Assembly: GCA_019753155.1 (NCBI GenBank)
Contig: JAIELG010000005.1
Coordinates: 1 to 59,349 of the forward strand
Length of the DNA: 59,349 nucleotides
From: Burkholderiales bacterium
GTDB taxonomy: Bacteria > Pseudomonadota > Gammaproteobacteria > Burkholderiales > JABEVD01
Direction: 5' to 3'
Part shown: piece after piece, positions 30,900 to 41,227 of the stretch
Layout of the letters: every line of letters begins with the position of its first letter
Numbering within the stretch: position 1 is the first letter of the stretch
The notes under the pieces: generated by a model
Database searches by the model: none
Seen by the model: only the letters and a program-made list of their open reading frames with translations
What the model was told of the DNA's origin: nothing
Translations under genes and position numbers: made by a program

Positions 30900-31495
30900 T
30901 CCTGCTTATTGCCTGCTGGACAGGCTATTTCGCCCTGCATTCGGTTCTGGCTTCCTCCTGGATGAAGGATAAGGTCGCCTCAGGCTGGCCCCGCGCCATG
31001 CCCGTCTACAGGATGATGTACAATCTGATCGCCATCGTCCTGCTCTTCCCCATCGCATGGCTGCTTTGGGGGCATGCCTGGCCGGTCCTCTGGCGAATCG
31101 AAGGCTTATGGGCGTTTGCAGCATGGTTGCTGAAAGCGCTTGCAGGAATGGCTTTCCTGGTTTCGCTGAAGTATTACGACATGCGCGAATTCCTGGGTTT
31201 GAAGGCTGAACAGCATGGCGCGCGTTTTGTGATTTCCCCTTTCCACAGGTTCGTCCGCCACCCCTGGTATTTTTTTGCACTGGTGATCATCTGGACTTCC
31301 AGCATGAATTCGGGGCAATTCGCAACAGCCGTCATGGTGACATGCTATCTCTTCATCGGTTCGAGACATGAGGAGCGCATGCTGATTGCCTGTTTTGGAG
31401 AGCGCTATGCCGAGTACAGGAGCAGGGTGCCTGGACTCATTCCGCTGCCCTGGAAATATTTGAAAGCGGATGAAGCCGGAATTCCAGTAAAATAG
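30896..31495 (+). CDS. NnrU/isoprenylcysteine methyltransferase-like membrane protein
   Basis: This 199-aa protein has about five membrane helices and the C-terminal ICMT/PEMT-type pattern [18 protein letters not shown], then [19 protein letters not shown], which in the superfamily binds SAM. The start at 30896 uses the ATGA overlap with the upstream gene; a longer reading of the same frame (from 30491) is a shadow. The substrate is unknown. Confidence 0.75.
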   Translation: MILLIACWTGYFALHSVLASSWMKDKVASGWPRAMPVYRMMYNLIAIVLLFPIAWLLWGHAWPVLWRIEGLWAFAAWLLKALAGMAFLVSLKYYDMREFLGLKAEQHGARFVISPFHRFVRHPWYFFALVIIWTSSMNSGQFATAVMVTCYLFIGSRHEERMLIACFGERYAEYRSRVPGLIPLPWKYLKADEAGIPVK

Positions 31496-31499
31496 CGCC

Positions 31500-33530
31500 A
31501 TGCAAAAAGCGCCCGATATTTTCTCCTACCGGCCCTACTGGGCGAAGCGTTTCGGCATCGCCCCTCATCTTCCGACCTCAAAAGAGGAGATGGATGCCCT
31601 CGGATGGGACTCCTGCGACATCGTCCTCGTGTCGGGGGACGCCTATATCGATCACCCCAGTTTCGGCATGGCCCTGATCGGCCGCCTTCTCGAAGCGCAG
31701 GGTTTCAGGGTCGGGATCATCGCCCAGCCAAACTGGATGGGCGCTTCCGATTTCAGGCGGCTCGGAAAACCCAATCTTTTCTTCGGCGTCACCGGCGGCA
31801 ACATGGATTCGATGGTGAACCGCTACACGTCCGATAAGCGCATCCGCTCCAACGATGCCTATACTCCAGGCGGTCTTGCCGACAAGCGCCCCGATCGCTG
31901 CGTTCTGGTCTATTCCCAGCGCTGCAGGGAGGCCTATCCGGATGTTCCCATCGTCCTGGGGGGGATAGAGGCGAGCCTGCGGCGCATTGCGCATTACGAT
32001 TACTGGTCGGACAAGGTCAGGCGCTCGGTTCTTGCCGATGCCAAGGCGGATTTGCTCGTTTTCGGCAACGGCGAACGTCAGGTGGTGGAAATCGCCCACC
32101 GCCTGGCGAAAGGGGCATCCATCGAGACGCTCACCGACATCCGGGGCACGGCCTTCATCGCGAAGCATGTACCGCAAGACTGGCATGTCCTGGATTCGAC
32201 CCATGTGGACAGGGAAGAAGAAGCGGTCGAATCGTTCGTCAGATCACGATGGAAGGCCGATCGGACAGTCATTCGCCTTCCCGGATATGACGCGGTGAGG
32301 GATGACCCCGTGCTTTACGCCCATGCTTCGCGCGTATTGCACCAGGAAACCAATCCGGGAAATGCAAGGGCGCTGGTACAGAATCAGGGGGCGCGCGATA
32401 TCTGGCTCAATCCTCCGCCATTGCCGCTCACGACCCCCGAGATGGATGCGGTTTACGGCCTGCCTTACAGTCGGCAGCCTCACCCTGTCTACGGGAATGA
32501 GAAAATTCCGGCTTTCGAGATGATCCAGCATTCCGTCACCATCATGCGCGGGTGCTTCGGCGGCTGCACGTTCTGTTCGATCACCGAGCATGAGGGGCGC
32601 ATCATCCAGAGCCGTTCGGAGGAATCGATCGTCCGTGAAATCGAAGCGATCAGGGATGCTTCCCCTGCGTTCACCGGGGTGATTTCCGATCTGGGCGGGC
32701 CGACGGCGAACATGTACCGCCTTGCCTGCCGGAGTCCTGAAATCGAAGCGAGCTGCCGCAGGCTTTCCTGCGTCTATCCGGGGATATGCAAGAATCTCGA
32801 TACCGATCATGGCCCCCTGATTGCGCTCTACAGGCGGGCAAGGGACATCCCCGGTGTGAAGAAGGTTCTGATCGCATCCGGGTTGCGCTATGATCTCGCC
32901 GTCAAATCCCCCGAATATGTGAAGGAGCTTGCGACTTACCATGTGGGCGGTTATCTCAAGATTGCGCCCGAGCACACCGAGGAAGGCCCGCTTTCGAAAA
33001 TGATGAAGCCCGGCATAGGCACCTATGACAGCTTCAAGGTGCTGTTCGACAAATATTCGAAGGAAGCCGGCAAGGAGCAGTATCTCGTCCCCTACTTCAT
33101 CGCGGCCCATCCCGGCACGACGGACGGGGACATGCTGAAACTTGCGCTCTGGCTGAAGAAAAACGGATTCAGGGCAGATCAGGTTCAGGGCTTCCTGCCT
33201 TCCCCCATGGCTGCTGCGACGGCGATGTACCATTCCGGAAAAAATCCGCTGCACAGGGTTTCCCGCAAGAGCGAGGATGTCTACATCCCGAGATCCGCGA
33301 CCCAGCGCCGCCTGCACAAAGCCTTCCTGCGCTATCATGATCCCGACAACTGGCCGATTCTGAGGGAGGCGTTGATGAAAATGGGGCGCGCCGACCTGAT
33401 CGGAAACGGCAGGCATCACCTCGTTCCGCGCTTTCAGCCTGTCGGCACGGGAAAAACGGTCCCGGCGAAGCCATTCAGGACTCAGCATGTGAGGCAGGCG
33501 AAGCGCATTCCGATGAAGAAGCGACCATGA
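31500..33530 (+). CDS. ygiQ: YgiQ family radical SAM protein (UPF0313)
   Basis: This 676-aa protein has the radical SAM cluster C352-x3-C356-x2-C359 in [19 protein letters not shown]. The N-terminal [20 protein letters not shown] and [20 protein letters not shown] segments are typical of the YgiQ family, as is the C-terminal [20 protein letters not shown]. The reaction is not established. The last bases overlap rdgB by 4 nt. Confidence 0.92.
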   Translation: MQKAPDIFSYRPYWAKRFGIAPHLPTSKEEMDALGWDSCDIVLVSGDAYIDHPSFGMALIGRLLEAQGFRVGIIAQPNWMGASDFRRLGKPNLFFGVTGGNMDSMVNRYTSDKRIRSNDAYTPGGLADKRPDRCVLVYSQRCREAYPDVPIVLGGIEASLRRIAHYDYWSDKVRRSVLADAKADLLVFGNGERQVVEIAHRLAKGASIETLTDIRGTAFIAKHVPQDWHVLDSTHVDREEEAVESFVRSRWKADRTVIRLPGYDAVRDDPVLYAHASRVLHQETNPGNARALVQNQGARDIWLNPPPLPLTTPEMDAVYGLPYSRQPHPVYGNEKIPAFEMIQHSVTIMRGCFGGCTFCSITEHEGRIIQSRSEESIVREIEAIRDASPAFTGVISDLGGPTANMYRLACRSPEIEASCRRLSCVYPGICKNLDTDHGPLIALYRRARDIPGVKKVLIASGLRYDLAVKSPEYVKELATYHVGGYLKIAPEHTEEGPLSKMMKPGIGTYDSFKVLFDKYSKEAGKEQYLVPYFIAAHPGTTDGDMLKLALWLKKNGFRADQVQGFLPSPMAAATAMYHSGKNPLHRVSRKSEDVYIPRSATQRRLHKAFLRYHDPDNWPILREALMKMGRADLIGNGRHHLVPRFQPVGTGKTVPAKPFRTQHVRQAKRIPMKKRP

Positions 33531-34114
33531 GAAAAATCGTCATAGCGAGCGGCAACCATGGGAAATTGAGGGAAATCCGCCAGATCCTCGCCCCCCTTGA
33601 TTTCGAGGTGGTCCCCCAGTCCGAATTGGGCGTGCCCGAGGCTGAAGAACCCCATGATACTTTCCTGGAGAACGCGCTCGAGAAGGCGAGGCATGCCAGC
33701 CGCATTACCGGCCTGCCTGCGCTCGCGGACGATTCCGGCATCTGCGTCCATGCATTGAATGGAGAACCCGGAATCCATTCGGCGAGATTCGCGGGGGCGC
33801 CCAGGTCGGACGAGAGAAACAACCTGAGGCTGCTGGAAGAACTGAAAAACAGCGCGAACAGGCGCGCGCACTTCTATTGCGTGATCGTATATATGCGGCA
33901 TGCGGCGGATCCCGAGCCTTTGATCGCGGAAGGCAGATGGGAAGGGGAAATCCTGGAGGAATACAGGGGAGAGGGCGGGTTCGGGTACGATCCGCTTTTT
34001 TTCGATCCTGATCTCGGGAAATCCGCCGCACAATTGAGCCACGAGATCAAGAACAGGGTCAGCCATCGCGCCAGGGCCCTTTCCGAATTTTTGAGAAAAC
34101 TGGGCTGTGCCTGA
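33527..34114 (+). CDS. rdgB: dITP/XTP pyrophosphatase (RdgB/HAM1)
   Basis: This 195-aa enzyme removes ITP, dITP and XTP from the nucleotide pool. Signatures are [14 protein letters not shown] at the N-terminus, [20 protein letters not shown] and [11 protein letters not shown]. It is translationally coupled to ygiQ and hemW (8-nt overlap). rdgB-hemW is a common proteobacterial pair. Confidence 0.95.
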   Translation: MRKIVIASGNHGKLREIRQILAPLDFEVVPQSELGVPEAEEPHDTFLENALEKARHASRITGLPALADDSGICVHALNGEPGIHSARFAGAPRSDERNNLRLLEELKNSANRRAHFYCVIVYMRHAADPEPLIAEGRWEGEILEEYRGEGGFGYDPLFFDPDLGKSAAQLSHEIKNRVSHRARALSEFLRKLGCA

Positions 34115-35252
34115 CTTCGAATTCCTTCCCCCTCTTTCGCTTTACATCCACATCCCCTGGTGCGTCAGGAAATGCCCCTACTGCGATTTCAATTCGCACG
34201 AATTCAAGGGCGATATCGACGAGGAAAGCTATGTGTCCGCCCTGGTAAGGGATCTCGAAACCGTGCTTCCCGAGGTTTGGGGAAGGCGGGTTTCGAGCGT
34301 ATTTTTCGGCGGCGGGACGCCCAGCCTGATGAGTCCTGCTTCGATCGAACAGATACTGGTTCAGGCAAGGATGCGCCTGCCCATGGACGCCCATGCGGAA
34401 GTAACCATGGAAGCCAATCCGGGCACTTTCGAATACGGGAAATTCGCGGCCTTCAGGGATGCGGGGGTCAACCGCCTTTCGATCGGCATCCAGAGCTTCG
34501 ACGACAGGCATCTCGCGGCCTTGGGCCGCATACATGACGGCAGGCAGGCTTGCGTGGCGGTGGAAATGGCTTTGAAGCACTTCGGGAACGTCAACCTGGA
34601 CCTGATGTATGCGCTGCCCGGCCAAACCTTGAAGGAGGCGGGAAGCGATTTTGCGCGGGCGATTTCGTTTTCCCCTCCCCATATCTCGGCCTATCATTTG
34701 ACGATAGAGCCCAATACCCTGTTTCACAGGCATCCTCCCGAAGTTCCGGAAGAGGACGAGGCATTCGAGATGGGGTGCATGATAGAGGAGATGCTGGGGA
34801 GCGCCTATATCCATTACGAGACTTCGGCTTTCGCAAAAGCCGGATGGCAGTGCCGGCACAACCTCAATTACTGGAAGTTCGGCGACTATATCGGGATCGG
34901 AGCGGGGGCGCACGCCAAGATCAGTTTGCCCCGGAGCATAACGCGGCAAATGCGCTACAGGCGCCCCCTGGATTATGTCGAAAAAGCGCTCGGGGGCAAC
35001 CCTGTGCAGGAGCGCCATGATGTTCCGGAAAGCGGGATTCCTTTCGAATTCATGATGAATGCGTTGAGATTGAACGAAGGATTTCCCTTGAGCCTTTTCG
35101 AGGAGCGCACCGGGCTTTCCAGGCTCGCCATCCTTGCGCAACTGGATGAGGCCGAAAGGCGGGGGCTCATCCTGCGTGATCACCTGAAGGTGACGCCGAC
35201 CCTCCAGGGCAGGCGCTTTCTGAACGATCTGTTGCAGATTTTTCTAGGGTAG
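34107..35252 (+). CDS. hemW: HemW, haem chaperone of the radical SAM/CPDH-like family
   Basis: This 381-aa protein starts with GTG. The radical SAM motif C19-x3-C23-x2-C26 lies in IPWCVRKCPYCDFNSHEF. FFGGGTPSLMSPASIEQIL and the C-terminal HemN_C region follow (LNEGFPLSLFEERTGLS). HemW binds haem and delivers it to respiratory enzymes in other bacteria; it is not the oxygen-independent coproporphyrinogen oxidase itself. Its stop overlaps the end of the convergent lipoprotein gene by 9 bp. Confidence 0.93.
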   Translation: MPDFEFLPPLSLYIHIPWCVRKCPYCDFNSHEFKGDIDEESYVSALVRDLETVLPEVWGRRVSSVFFGGGTPSLMSPASIEQILVQARMRLPMDAHAEVTMEANPGTFEYGKFAAFRDAGVNRLSIGIQSFDDRHLAALGRIHDGRQACVAVEMALKHFGNVNLDLMYALPGQTLKEAGSDFARAISFSPPHISAYHLTIEPNTLFHRHPPEVPEEDEAFEMGCMIEEMLGSAYIHYETSAFAKAGWQCRHNLNYWKFGDYIGIGAGAHAKISLPRSITRQMRYRRPLDYVEKALGGNPVQERHDVPESGIPFEFMMNALRLNEGFPLSLFEERTGLSRLAILAQLDEAERRGLILRDHLKVTPTLQGRRFLNDLLQIFLG

Positions 35253-35801
35253 CCGCGATGAACCCATTCCCTGGAAGGGGCCGAGCGGATTCCTGTTTTC
35301 CTCGAATTCGTGGATGGCAGGTTCGCCCCCGGTCAATTTGTAGACGACGATCTTGTCCCGGATCAGTATGACCCCATTGAAGCGCCAGCCCGCGATGTCG
35401 ACCTTGCGCCTGAAGTTCAGGAAATCGGCCCAGAAATTGCCGTAGCGAATGCGCCTTGTCGTGCTTTGCCTGATTTCGTAGCCTTCGCATGCCGATTTCG
35501 CCAGTATGCATTCCTGTACGCCTGCGTCCAGATCGTGCGCGTCGACCGAAGGGCTGGGGATGAAGCGCCGCAATACGTCCGAGTAATTGAGCAGGGTGAT
35601 GTTCGGATTCGTTTGCGGATCGAGGCCGAGTTTCCTGAGGTCGTCGGCAGTGGTTTTGTGGGGAACGATGCTGTCGAAGACCTGCTGCACTTCCTGAAAG
35701 CTGTGCCACGGGCTGATGGTGGTGACTTCGGCTTTCGGCAGCATCGAACTGCATGACCCGAGAAGCGCGAGTGCGGCCAGAGCCGTTATGGGTTTAATCA
35801 T
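35244..35801 (-). CDS. lipoprotein of unknown function
   Basis: This 185-aa protein has a lipoprotein signal ending LLGSC. The mature part is soluble, with CILAKSACEGYEI holding a possible disulfide and a C-terminal strand pattern IAGWRFNGVILIRDKIVVYK. GGAGCAG precedes the ATG. I do not recognise a family. Lack of a lipobox +2 Asp suggests outer-membrane sorting. Confidence 0.72.
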   Translation of the reverse strand: MIKPITALAALALLGSCSSMLPKAEVTTISPWHSFQEVQQVFDSIVPHKTTADDLRKLGLDPQTNPNITLLNYSDVLRRFIPSPSVDAHDLDAGVQECILAKSACEGYEIRQSTTRRIRYGNFWADFLNFRRKVDIAGWRFNGVILIRDKIVVYKLTGGEPAIHEFEENRNPLGPFQGMGSSRLP

Positions 35802-35949
35802 GTCTGCTCCATGTCATATTAATCCTGATGGGCAACGAATCGCCGCGACATGGGCGTGTATTCGTTTAGGGCTAATCATGTATTAATTATATTGCACTTG
35901 GGGCGCAGTGGGGTTTACGATGAGCGATATCAATCGTCAGGGAATTCGA

Positions 35950-36255
35950 ATGAAAGTGGTTTTTTGCATGATGCTCTTCCTGGCGGGGTGCGCAAGCAGC
36001 CGCCCGGAGGTCGGGCTGGGCTGGGGCTATAACTACCGGCGCATTGCCCCGGATACCTACAGTGTTCATGTCAGGGAAAGCCGGTTCGCCTCGACTGCGG
36101 AGGCGGAGAATCTGTTCGTCGTGGCGTCGAAAAAAGTGATTGAGGCGAATCAATGCAGAAGTTACCGCATCAAGTCCTATTCCCCCTCCCTCGAAAGCGC
36201 CTTTCTTGGCGCTTCCATTCCCGTGATCGATGGGGAGATCATATGCCTGCGCTGA
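35950..36255 (+). CDS. small lipoprotein
   Basis: This 101-aa protein has a lipoprotein signal, [14 protein letters not shown], followed by a short domain ([19 protein letters not shown], then [19 protein letters not shown]) resembling small CC0125-like lipoproteins. The ATG at 35950 is chosen because it begins the signal; an upstream in-frame start at 35908-35920 would bury it. The 3' end overlaps convergent trmB by 17 bp. Confidence 0.65.
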   Translation: MKVVFCMMLFLAGCASSRPEVGLGWGYNYRRIAPDTYSVHVRESRFASTAEAENLFVVASKKVIEANQCRSYRIKSYSPSLESAFLGASIPVIDGEIICLR

Positions 36256-36925
36256 TTTTTCTGAAAATGATGTCGCGGACTTCGTGCCCGAGCTTGATCC
36301 CGCGTTCTTCGAATTTGGTGAGGGGGCGGTAATCCGGACGCTCGGCATAGCCGCTGGAAATGTTCGAAAGCAGTGGCTCGGCACTCATCACGGCAAGGAT
36401 GTGCTCGGCATATTCCGTCCAGTCCGTCGCGGCATGGATATAGCCGCCCTGTTCGAGCTTGCTGCAAAGCAGTGCGACGAGTCCGGGTTGAATGAGCCTT
36501 CTCTTGTGATGCTTTTTTTTGGGCCATGGGTCGGGAAAAAAGATGTGGATTCCGGACAGGGTTTTGTCCGGAATCATCCTTTCGAGCACGTCCACCGCAT
36601 CGTGCTGAATGATCCTGATGTTGCCGATCTTTCCGGTTTCGATGAGCCTGAGCAGGCTGCCTACGCCGGGCGCATGGACTTCGATTGCGAGATAATCGTT
36701 GCCGGGGTTTTCGGAGGCAATCCTGGCGGTCGATCCGCCCATGCCGAAGCCTATTTCGAGTATTTTCGGGGCGCTGCGACCGAAGGCCTCGGCGAGGTTC
36801 AATGGCTGCATCCGGAATTCGATACCGTATCTGGGCAGGAGATTCGCGCAGGCAAGCTGCTGCGCTTTAGATATTCTGCCCTGGCGCAGGACGAAGCTGC
36901 GTATGGGTCTATTCTCTGGATTCAT
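36239..36925 (-). CDS. trmB: tRNA (guanine-N7-)-methyltransferase
   Basis: This 228-aa SAM enzyme makes m7G46 in tRNA. Signatures are [15 protein letters not shown] (SAM site), [17 protein letters not shown] and [19 protein letters not shown]. It is divergent from ygfA with 44 bp between. Confidence 0.95.
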   Translation of the reverse strand: MNPENRPIRSFVLRQGRISKAQQLACANLLPRYGIEFRMQPLNLAEAFGRSAPKILEIGFGMGGSTARIASENPGNDYLAIEVHAPGVGSLLRLIETGKIGNIRIIQHDAVDVLERMIPDKTLSGIHIFFPDPWPKKKHHKRRLIQPGLVALLCSKLEQGGYIHAATDWTEYAEHILAVMSAEPLLSNISSGYAERPDYRPLTKFEERGIKLGHEVRDIIFRKISAGI

Positions 36926-36969
36926 GTCGAAATTATACCATTACACCTGAATTCTACGGGAAGCGGAAC

Positions 36970-37560
36970 ATGGGCTCCGAGCCGACAAACGTGAAACGGA
37001 CGCTGAGAAAAAGTATAATCGCAAGACGCGATGCGCTGCCCGAAGCGGATCGGTCTGCCATGAGCGCGATCATCACCCGAAAAATCGGGGGCCTTGCGGC
37101 CTATGTGGACGCGGAGGTGGTGCTTGCCTACATGAGTTTCGGCAGCGAATTCGAAACGGGGGATTTCGTCAGGGGCGTGCTCGAAACAGGAAAGACGCTG
37201 ATTCTGCCGAGACTCAACCGGGATCGATGCGGCCTCGATCTGTATAGGGTGACTGATCTGGAAGACGGACTCGAAGCCGGGATTTGGGGTATAAGGGAGC
37301 CCCGTGGCGGCACCATGCTGGAGGATTTTTCCCTGCTCGACTTCATACTGGTTCCGGGCGTTGCGTTTTCCAGGGATGGGGGGAGGCTGGGCTACGGGGG
37401 CGGTTTCTACGACAGGCTGCTCGTGGGCAAGCGGCCCGATGCGCTTGCGCTGGCAGCAGCCTTTTCTGTTCAGATGGTCGAGAAGGTGCCGCTGGAGGCG
37501 AACGATATCCCGGTGGATGGGATCGTCACGGAAACAGGCGAATATGTGCGCAGATTTTGA
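36970..37560 (+). CDS. ygfA: 5-formyltetrahydrofolate cyclo-ligase
   Basis: This 196-aa ATP-dependent enzyme converts 5-formyl-THF to 5,10-methenyl-THF. The C-terminal signature GVAFSRDGGRLGYGGGFYDR (folate/ATP site) is clear, and an N-terminal RKSIIARRDALP is present. It is followed 12 nt later by folD, which uses the same methenyl-THF pool. No 6S RNA is visible upstream, although it accompanies ygfA in many proteobacteria. Confidence 0.93.
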   Translation: MGSEPTNVKRTLRKSIIARRDALPEADRSAMSAIITRKIGGLAAYVDAEVVLAYMSFGSEFETGDFVRGVLETGKTLILPRLNRDRCGLDLYRVTDLEDGLEAGIWGIREPRGGTMLEDFSLLDFILVPGVAFSRDGGRLGYGGGFYDRLLVGKRPDALALAAAFSVQMVEKVPLEANDIPVDGIVTETGEYVRRF

Positions 37561-37572
37561 ACGGGAAAATTT

Positions 37573-38424
37573 ATGAGCATTATCGACGGAAAAATGATTG
37601 CGCAGAAAATGAGGGATGCGCTCAAGGCCAGGGTCGAGTCCCTCAGGAAGGCGGGCATGGCGCCGGGGCTGGCCGTGATCATCGTGGGGGAAAATCCCGC
37701 CTCCAAGGTTTACGTGCGCAACAAGGAAAAAGCCTGCATCGAGGCCGGAATCCACTCGGAAGTCATCGTCTTTCCTGAACAGGCGACCCAGGAAGAAGTT
37801 CTCGATCGCATTCATGCGCTCAACCTGAATCCGCAAATTCACGGCATACTGGTCCAGTTGCCGCTGCCTGCCCATTTCGATGCGAGGCGCGTGCTCGATT
37901 TTATCGACGCCGACAAGGACGTGGACGGATTTCATCCCGTCAATGCGGGCGCCCTGTTTTTGGGCAAGCCGCGCCTTCAGCCCTGCACGCCATACGGCGT
38001 CATGAAGATGCTCGAATATGAGAATGTCGCGGTCAGGGGCAAACATGCGGTCATCGTCGGGGCGAGCAATATCGTAGGCAAACCGATGGCGATCATGCTG
38101 CTGCACAAGGGGGCGACAGTCACGATCTGCAATTCGAAAACGCCCGATCTTGCATACCATACCAGGAATGCGGACATTCTGGTCGTCGCCGTGGGCAGGC
38201 CGAATATCGTCACCGGGGACATGGTCAAGGAAGGTGCTGTGGTGATCGATGTGGGCATGAACAGGCTCGAAGACGGAAAGCTTGTCGGCGATGTCGACTT
38301 TGCAGGCGCCGCGCCCAGGGCTGCGAAGATTACCCCGGTTCCAGGCGGAGTCGGGCCGATGACGATAACGATGCTCCTCGAAAATACTGTCGAGACTGCT
38401 GAGCGCTGTAAAGAAACTGTATAA
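37573..38424 (+). CDS. folD: methylenetetrahydrofolate dehydrogenase/cyclohydrolase
   Basis: This 283-aa bifunctional enzyme interconverts 5,10-methylene-, methenyl- and 10-formyl-THF with NADP. It has the [14 protein letters not shown] motif with the catalytic Lys, [19 protein letters not shown] and the C-terminal [18 protein letters not shown]. It forms a pair with ygfA. Confidence 0.97.
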   Translation: MSIIDGKMIAQKMRDALKARVESLRKAGMAPGLAVIIVGENPASKVYVRNKEKACIEAGIHSEVIVFPEQATQEEVLDRIHALNLNPQIHGILVQLPLPAHFDARRVLDFIDADKDVDGFHPVNAGALFLGKPRLQPCTPYGVMKMLEYENVAVRGKHAVIVGASNIVGKPMAIMLLHKGATVTICNSKTPDLAYHTRNADILVVAVGRPNIVTGDMVKEGAVVIDVGMNRLEDGKLVGDVDFAGAAPRAAKITPVPGGVGPMTITMLLENTVETAERCKETV

Positions 38425-38456
38425 TAAGGCTCTCTTAAAAGACGAGGTAAGGGAAT

Positions 38457-41120
38457 ATGGCATCATTGCCGGATCAGGATCCGCAGGAAACTCAGGAGTG
38501 GCTGGATGCCCTGGAGGGGGTTTTGCAGCAGGAAGGGGCCGAGCGTGCTTTTTTCCTGCTGGAGAAGATGACGGAAAGGGCGAGGAAGGGCGGCGCCTAC
38601 CTGCCTTTCAACGTCAATACGGCTTACCTCAACACCATCCCGGCGGAACGCGAAGAACGCTCCCCCGGGGATCTCGAGATGGAGCGCAGGGTCCGTTCCT
38701 ACATACGCTGGAATGCCATGGCCATGGTGGTGAATGCGAACCGCGGATCCGATCTCGGCGGGCATATCGCGAGTTTCGCTTCCGCCGCGACGCTCTACGA
38801 CGTAGGCTTCAATCATTTTTTTCATGCGCCGTCCGAGAATCACGGCGGGGATCTCGTCTACACCCAGGGCCATTCCGCGCCGGGAATTTATGCGCGCGCC
38901 TTTCTCGAAGGGCGGATCACTGAAGCGCAAATGATTCGCTTCAGGCAGGAGTCCGAGGCGGGGGGGCTTTCGTCCTATCCCCATCCCTGGCTGATGCCGG
39001 ATTTCTGGCAATTTCCGACGGTTTCGATGGGACTTGGACCCCTGATGGCGATCTATCAGGCGAGATTCATGAAGTACCTGGAAGACCGGGGTATCGCCAA
39101 AACCGAGGGGCGCAAGGTATGGGCATTCATGGGCGACGGCGAAATGGACGAGCCCGAATCCCTGGGGGCGATTTCCCTTGCTTCCCGCGAGAATCTGGAC
39201 AACCTTGTTTTCGTCGTCAACTGCAATCTGCAGCGCCTCGACGGGCCGGTGCGCGGCAATGGAAAAATCATCCAGGAACTCGAAGCCGATTTTCGCGGGG
39301 CGGGCTGGAACGTCATCAAGGTGATCTGGGGTTCGAGATGGGATCCCCTTCTTGCGAAGGACAAGAGCGGTCTGCTCCTGAAGCGCATGGAAGAGGCGGT
39401 GGACGGCGAATACCAGAACTACAAGGCGAACGACGGGGCCTATGTGCGCAAACATTTTTTCGGGAAATATCCCGAGCTTCTCGACATGGTTTCCTGCATG
39501 TCCGACGAGGATATCTGGCGGCTCAACCGCGGCGGCCACGATCCGCGCAAGGTTTACGCGGCCTATGCCGCGGCGGTGCGGCACAAGGGCCAGCCCACGG
39601 TGATCCTCGCCAAGACGGTCAAGGGTTACGGCATGGGGGAGGCGGGAGAAGGCCAGAACACCACCCACCAGCAGAAAAAGATGGGAGAGGATGCGCTCAA
39701 GGCATTCAGGAACCGTTTCAGCATTCCGATTTCAGACGAAGTCATCGGGGCTGCGCCTTTCTACAAGCCGGATGAAGGCAGCGAGGAAATGAATTACTTG
39801 AGGGACAGGGTCAAGGCCATGGGCGGATCGCTTCCTTCCAGGCGGCGCAAGGCCGAAGCCCTGGCGACGCCGGAATTGTCCGCTTTCGAATCTTTCCTGA
39901 AGGGGACGGAAGGCCGGGAGATTTCCACGACCATGGCTTTCGTCAGGATACTTTCCATGCTGGTCAAGGACGAAGCCATAGGCAGGTTCGTTGTCCCCAT
40001 CGTTCCGGACGAATCGCGCACCTTCGGGCTGGACGGACTGTTCAGGCAGCTCGGCATCTATTCCTCGGTGGGGCAGTTATACCAGCCTCAGGATGCCGGG
40101 CAATTGATGTATTACAGGGAAGACAAGCACGGTCAGATCCTCCAGGAAGGCATCAACGAGGCGGGTGCGTTCTCCTCGTGGATCGCGGCTGCCACCGCTT
40201 ACAGCACCCATGGCATTTCCCTGATCCCCTTCTACATCTATTATTCGATGTTCGGTTTTCAGCGGATAGGCGATCTCGCGTGGGCGGCGGGGGATCTGCG
40301 TTCGAGGGGCTTCCTCCTCGGTGGAACCGCCGGGCGCACCACGCTCAACGGCGAGGGCTTGCAGCATGAAGACGGGCACAGCCATGTGCTGGCATCGACC
40401 ATTCCGAATTGCCTCTCCTTCGACCCAGCCTATGCCTACGAACTTGCGGTCATCATCCAGGACGGGATGAGGCGGATGTACCGGGATCAGGAAGACATCT
40501 TCTATTACATCACCGTGATGAACGAGAATTACGCCCATCCGCCCATGCCGGAAGGCGCCGAGGCAGGCATACTGAAAGGGATGTATCTGCTCTCGGAAGC
40601 GAAAGTGGGCAAATGGGCCAAGACGCCGAAAGTGCAGCTTCTGGGCAGCGGGACGATATTGCGCGAAGTGATCGCCGCCGCCGATTTGCTGCAGGTCGAT
40701 TTCGGCGTGAGCGCCGATATCTGGAGCGTGACGAGCTTCAACCAGTTGCGCCGCGACGGGCTGGAATGCCAGCGCTGGAATACCCTGCATCCGGAGGAAA
40801 AGCCGAGGTCGAGTTACGTGGAGTCCTGCCTGAAGGACAGGACAGGGCCGGTCATCGCATCCACCGATTACATGAAGATCCACGCCGACCAGATCCGTGC
40901 ATTTCTGCCCAAGTCCTACAGGGTGTTGGGCACGGACGGCTTTGGCCGGTCCGACACGAGAGAGAAATTGCGCAGCTTCTTCGAAGTCGACCGCCATTAT
41001 GTCGCAGTCGCGGCGCTCAAGGCGTTGGCGGACGAAGGCGCCATTCCGATGGAGCAGGTCGCCGCTGCGATCAAGAAATACGGCATCGATCCGGAGAAGC
41101 CGAATCCGGAGACGGTTTGA
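38457..41120 (+). CDS. aceE: pyruvate dehydrogenase E1 component (homodimeric type)
   Basis: This 887-aa thiamine-diphosphate enzyme decarboxylates pyruvate and acetylates the lipoyl group of E2. The ThDP/Mg motif MGDGEMDEPESLGAI to NCNLQRLDGPVRGN is present, as are GHSAPGIYARAFLEGR and the GEGLQHEDGHSH loop. GAGGTAAGGG precedes the ATG. A TATAAT at the end of folD may belong to its promoter. E2 follows after a 107-bp gap. Confidence 0.97.
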   Translation: MASLPDQDPQETQEWLDALEGVLQQEGAERAFFLLEKMTERARKGGAYLPFNVNTAYLNTIPAEREERSPGDLEMERRVRSYIRWNAMAMVVNANRGSDLGGHIASFASAATLYDVGFNHFFHAPSENHGGDLVYTQGHSAPGIYARAFLEGRITEAQMIRFRQESEAGGLSSYPHPWLMPDFWQFPTVSMGLGPLMAIYQARFMKYLEDRGIAKTEGRKVWAFMGDGEMDEPESLGAISLASRENLDNLVFVVNCNLQRLDGPVRGNGKIIQELEADFRGAGWNVIKVIWGSRWDPLLAKDKSGLLLKRMEEAVDGEYQNYKANDGAYVRKHFFGKYPELLDMVSCMSDEDIWRLNRGGHDPRKVYAAYAAAVRHKGQPTVILAKTVKGYGMGEAGEGQNTTHQQKKMGEDALKAFRNRFSIPISDEVIGAAPFYKPDEGSEEMNYLRDRVKAMGGSLPSRRRKAEALATPELSAFESFLKGTEGREISTTMAFVRILSMLVKDEAIGRFVVPIVPDESRTFGLDGLFRQLGIYSSVGQLYQPQDAGQLMYYREDKHGQILQEGINEAGAFSSWIAAATAYSTHGISLIPFYIYYSMFGFQRIGDLAWAAGDLRSRGFLLGGTAGRTTLNGEGLQHEDGHSHVLASTIPNCLSFDPAYAYELAVIIQDGMRRMYRDQEDIFYYITVMNENYAHPPMPEGAEAGILKGMYLLSEAKVGKWAKTPKVQLLGSGTILREVIAAADLLQVDFGVSADIWSVTSFNQLRRDGLECQRWNTLHPEEKPRSSYVESCLKDRTGPVIASTDYMKIHADQIRAFLPKSYRVLGTDGFGRSDTREKLRSFFEVDRHYVAVAALKALADEGAIPMEQVAAAIKKYGIDPEKPNPETV

Positions 41121-41227
41121 CGGGCATGGCAAACCCGGATATGAACGATGCCCGTTTCCTCCATCCCTCCGCCGCAAGCTGGAGGTAAGGCCTTGCTGCG
41201 CAAGTTTCACGTTATGAGAAGGCGATC

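Noticed and set aside
36926..36969. Possible 6S RNA upstream of ygfA
   Set aside because: Only 44 bp separate ygfA from trmB, too short for 6S RNA.
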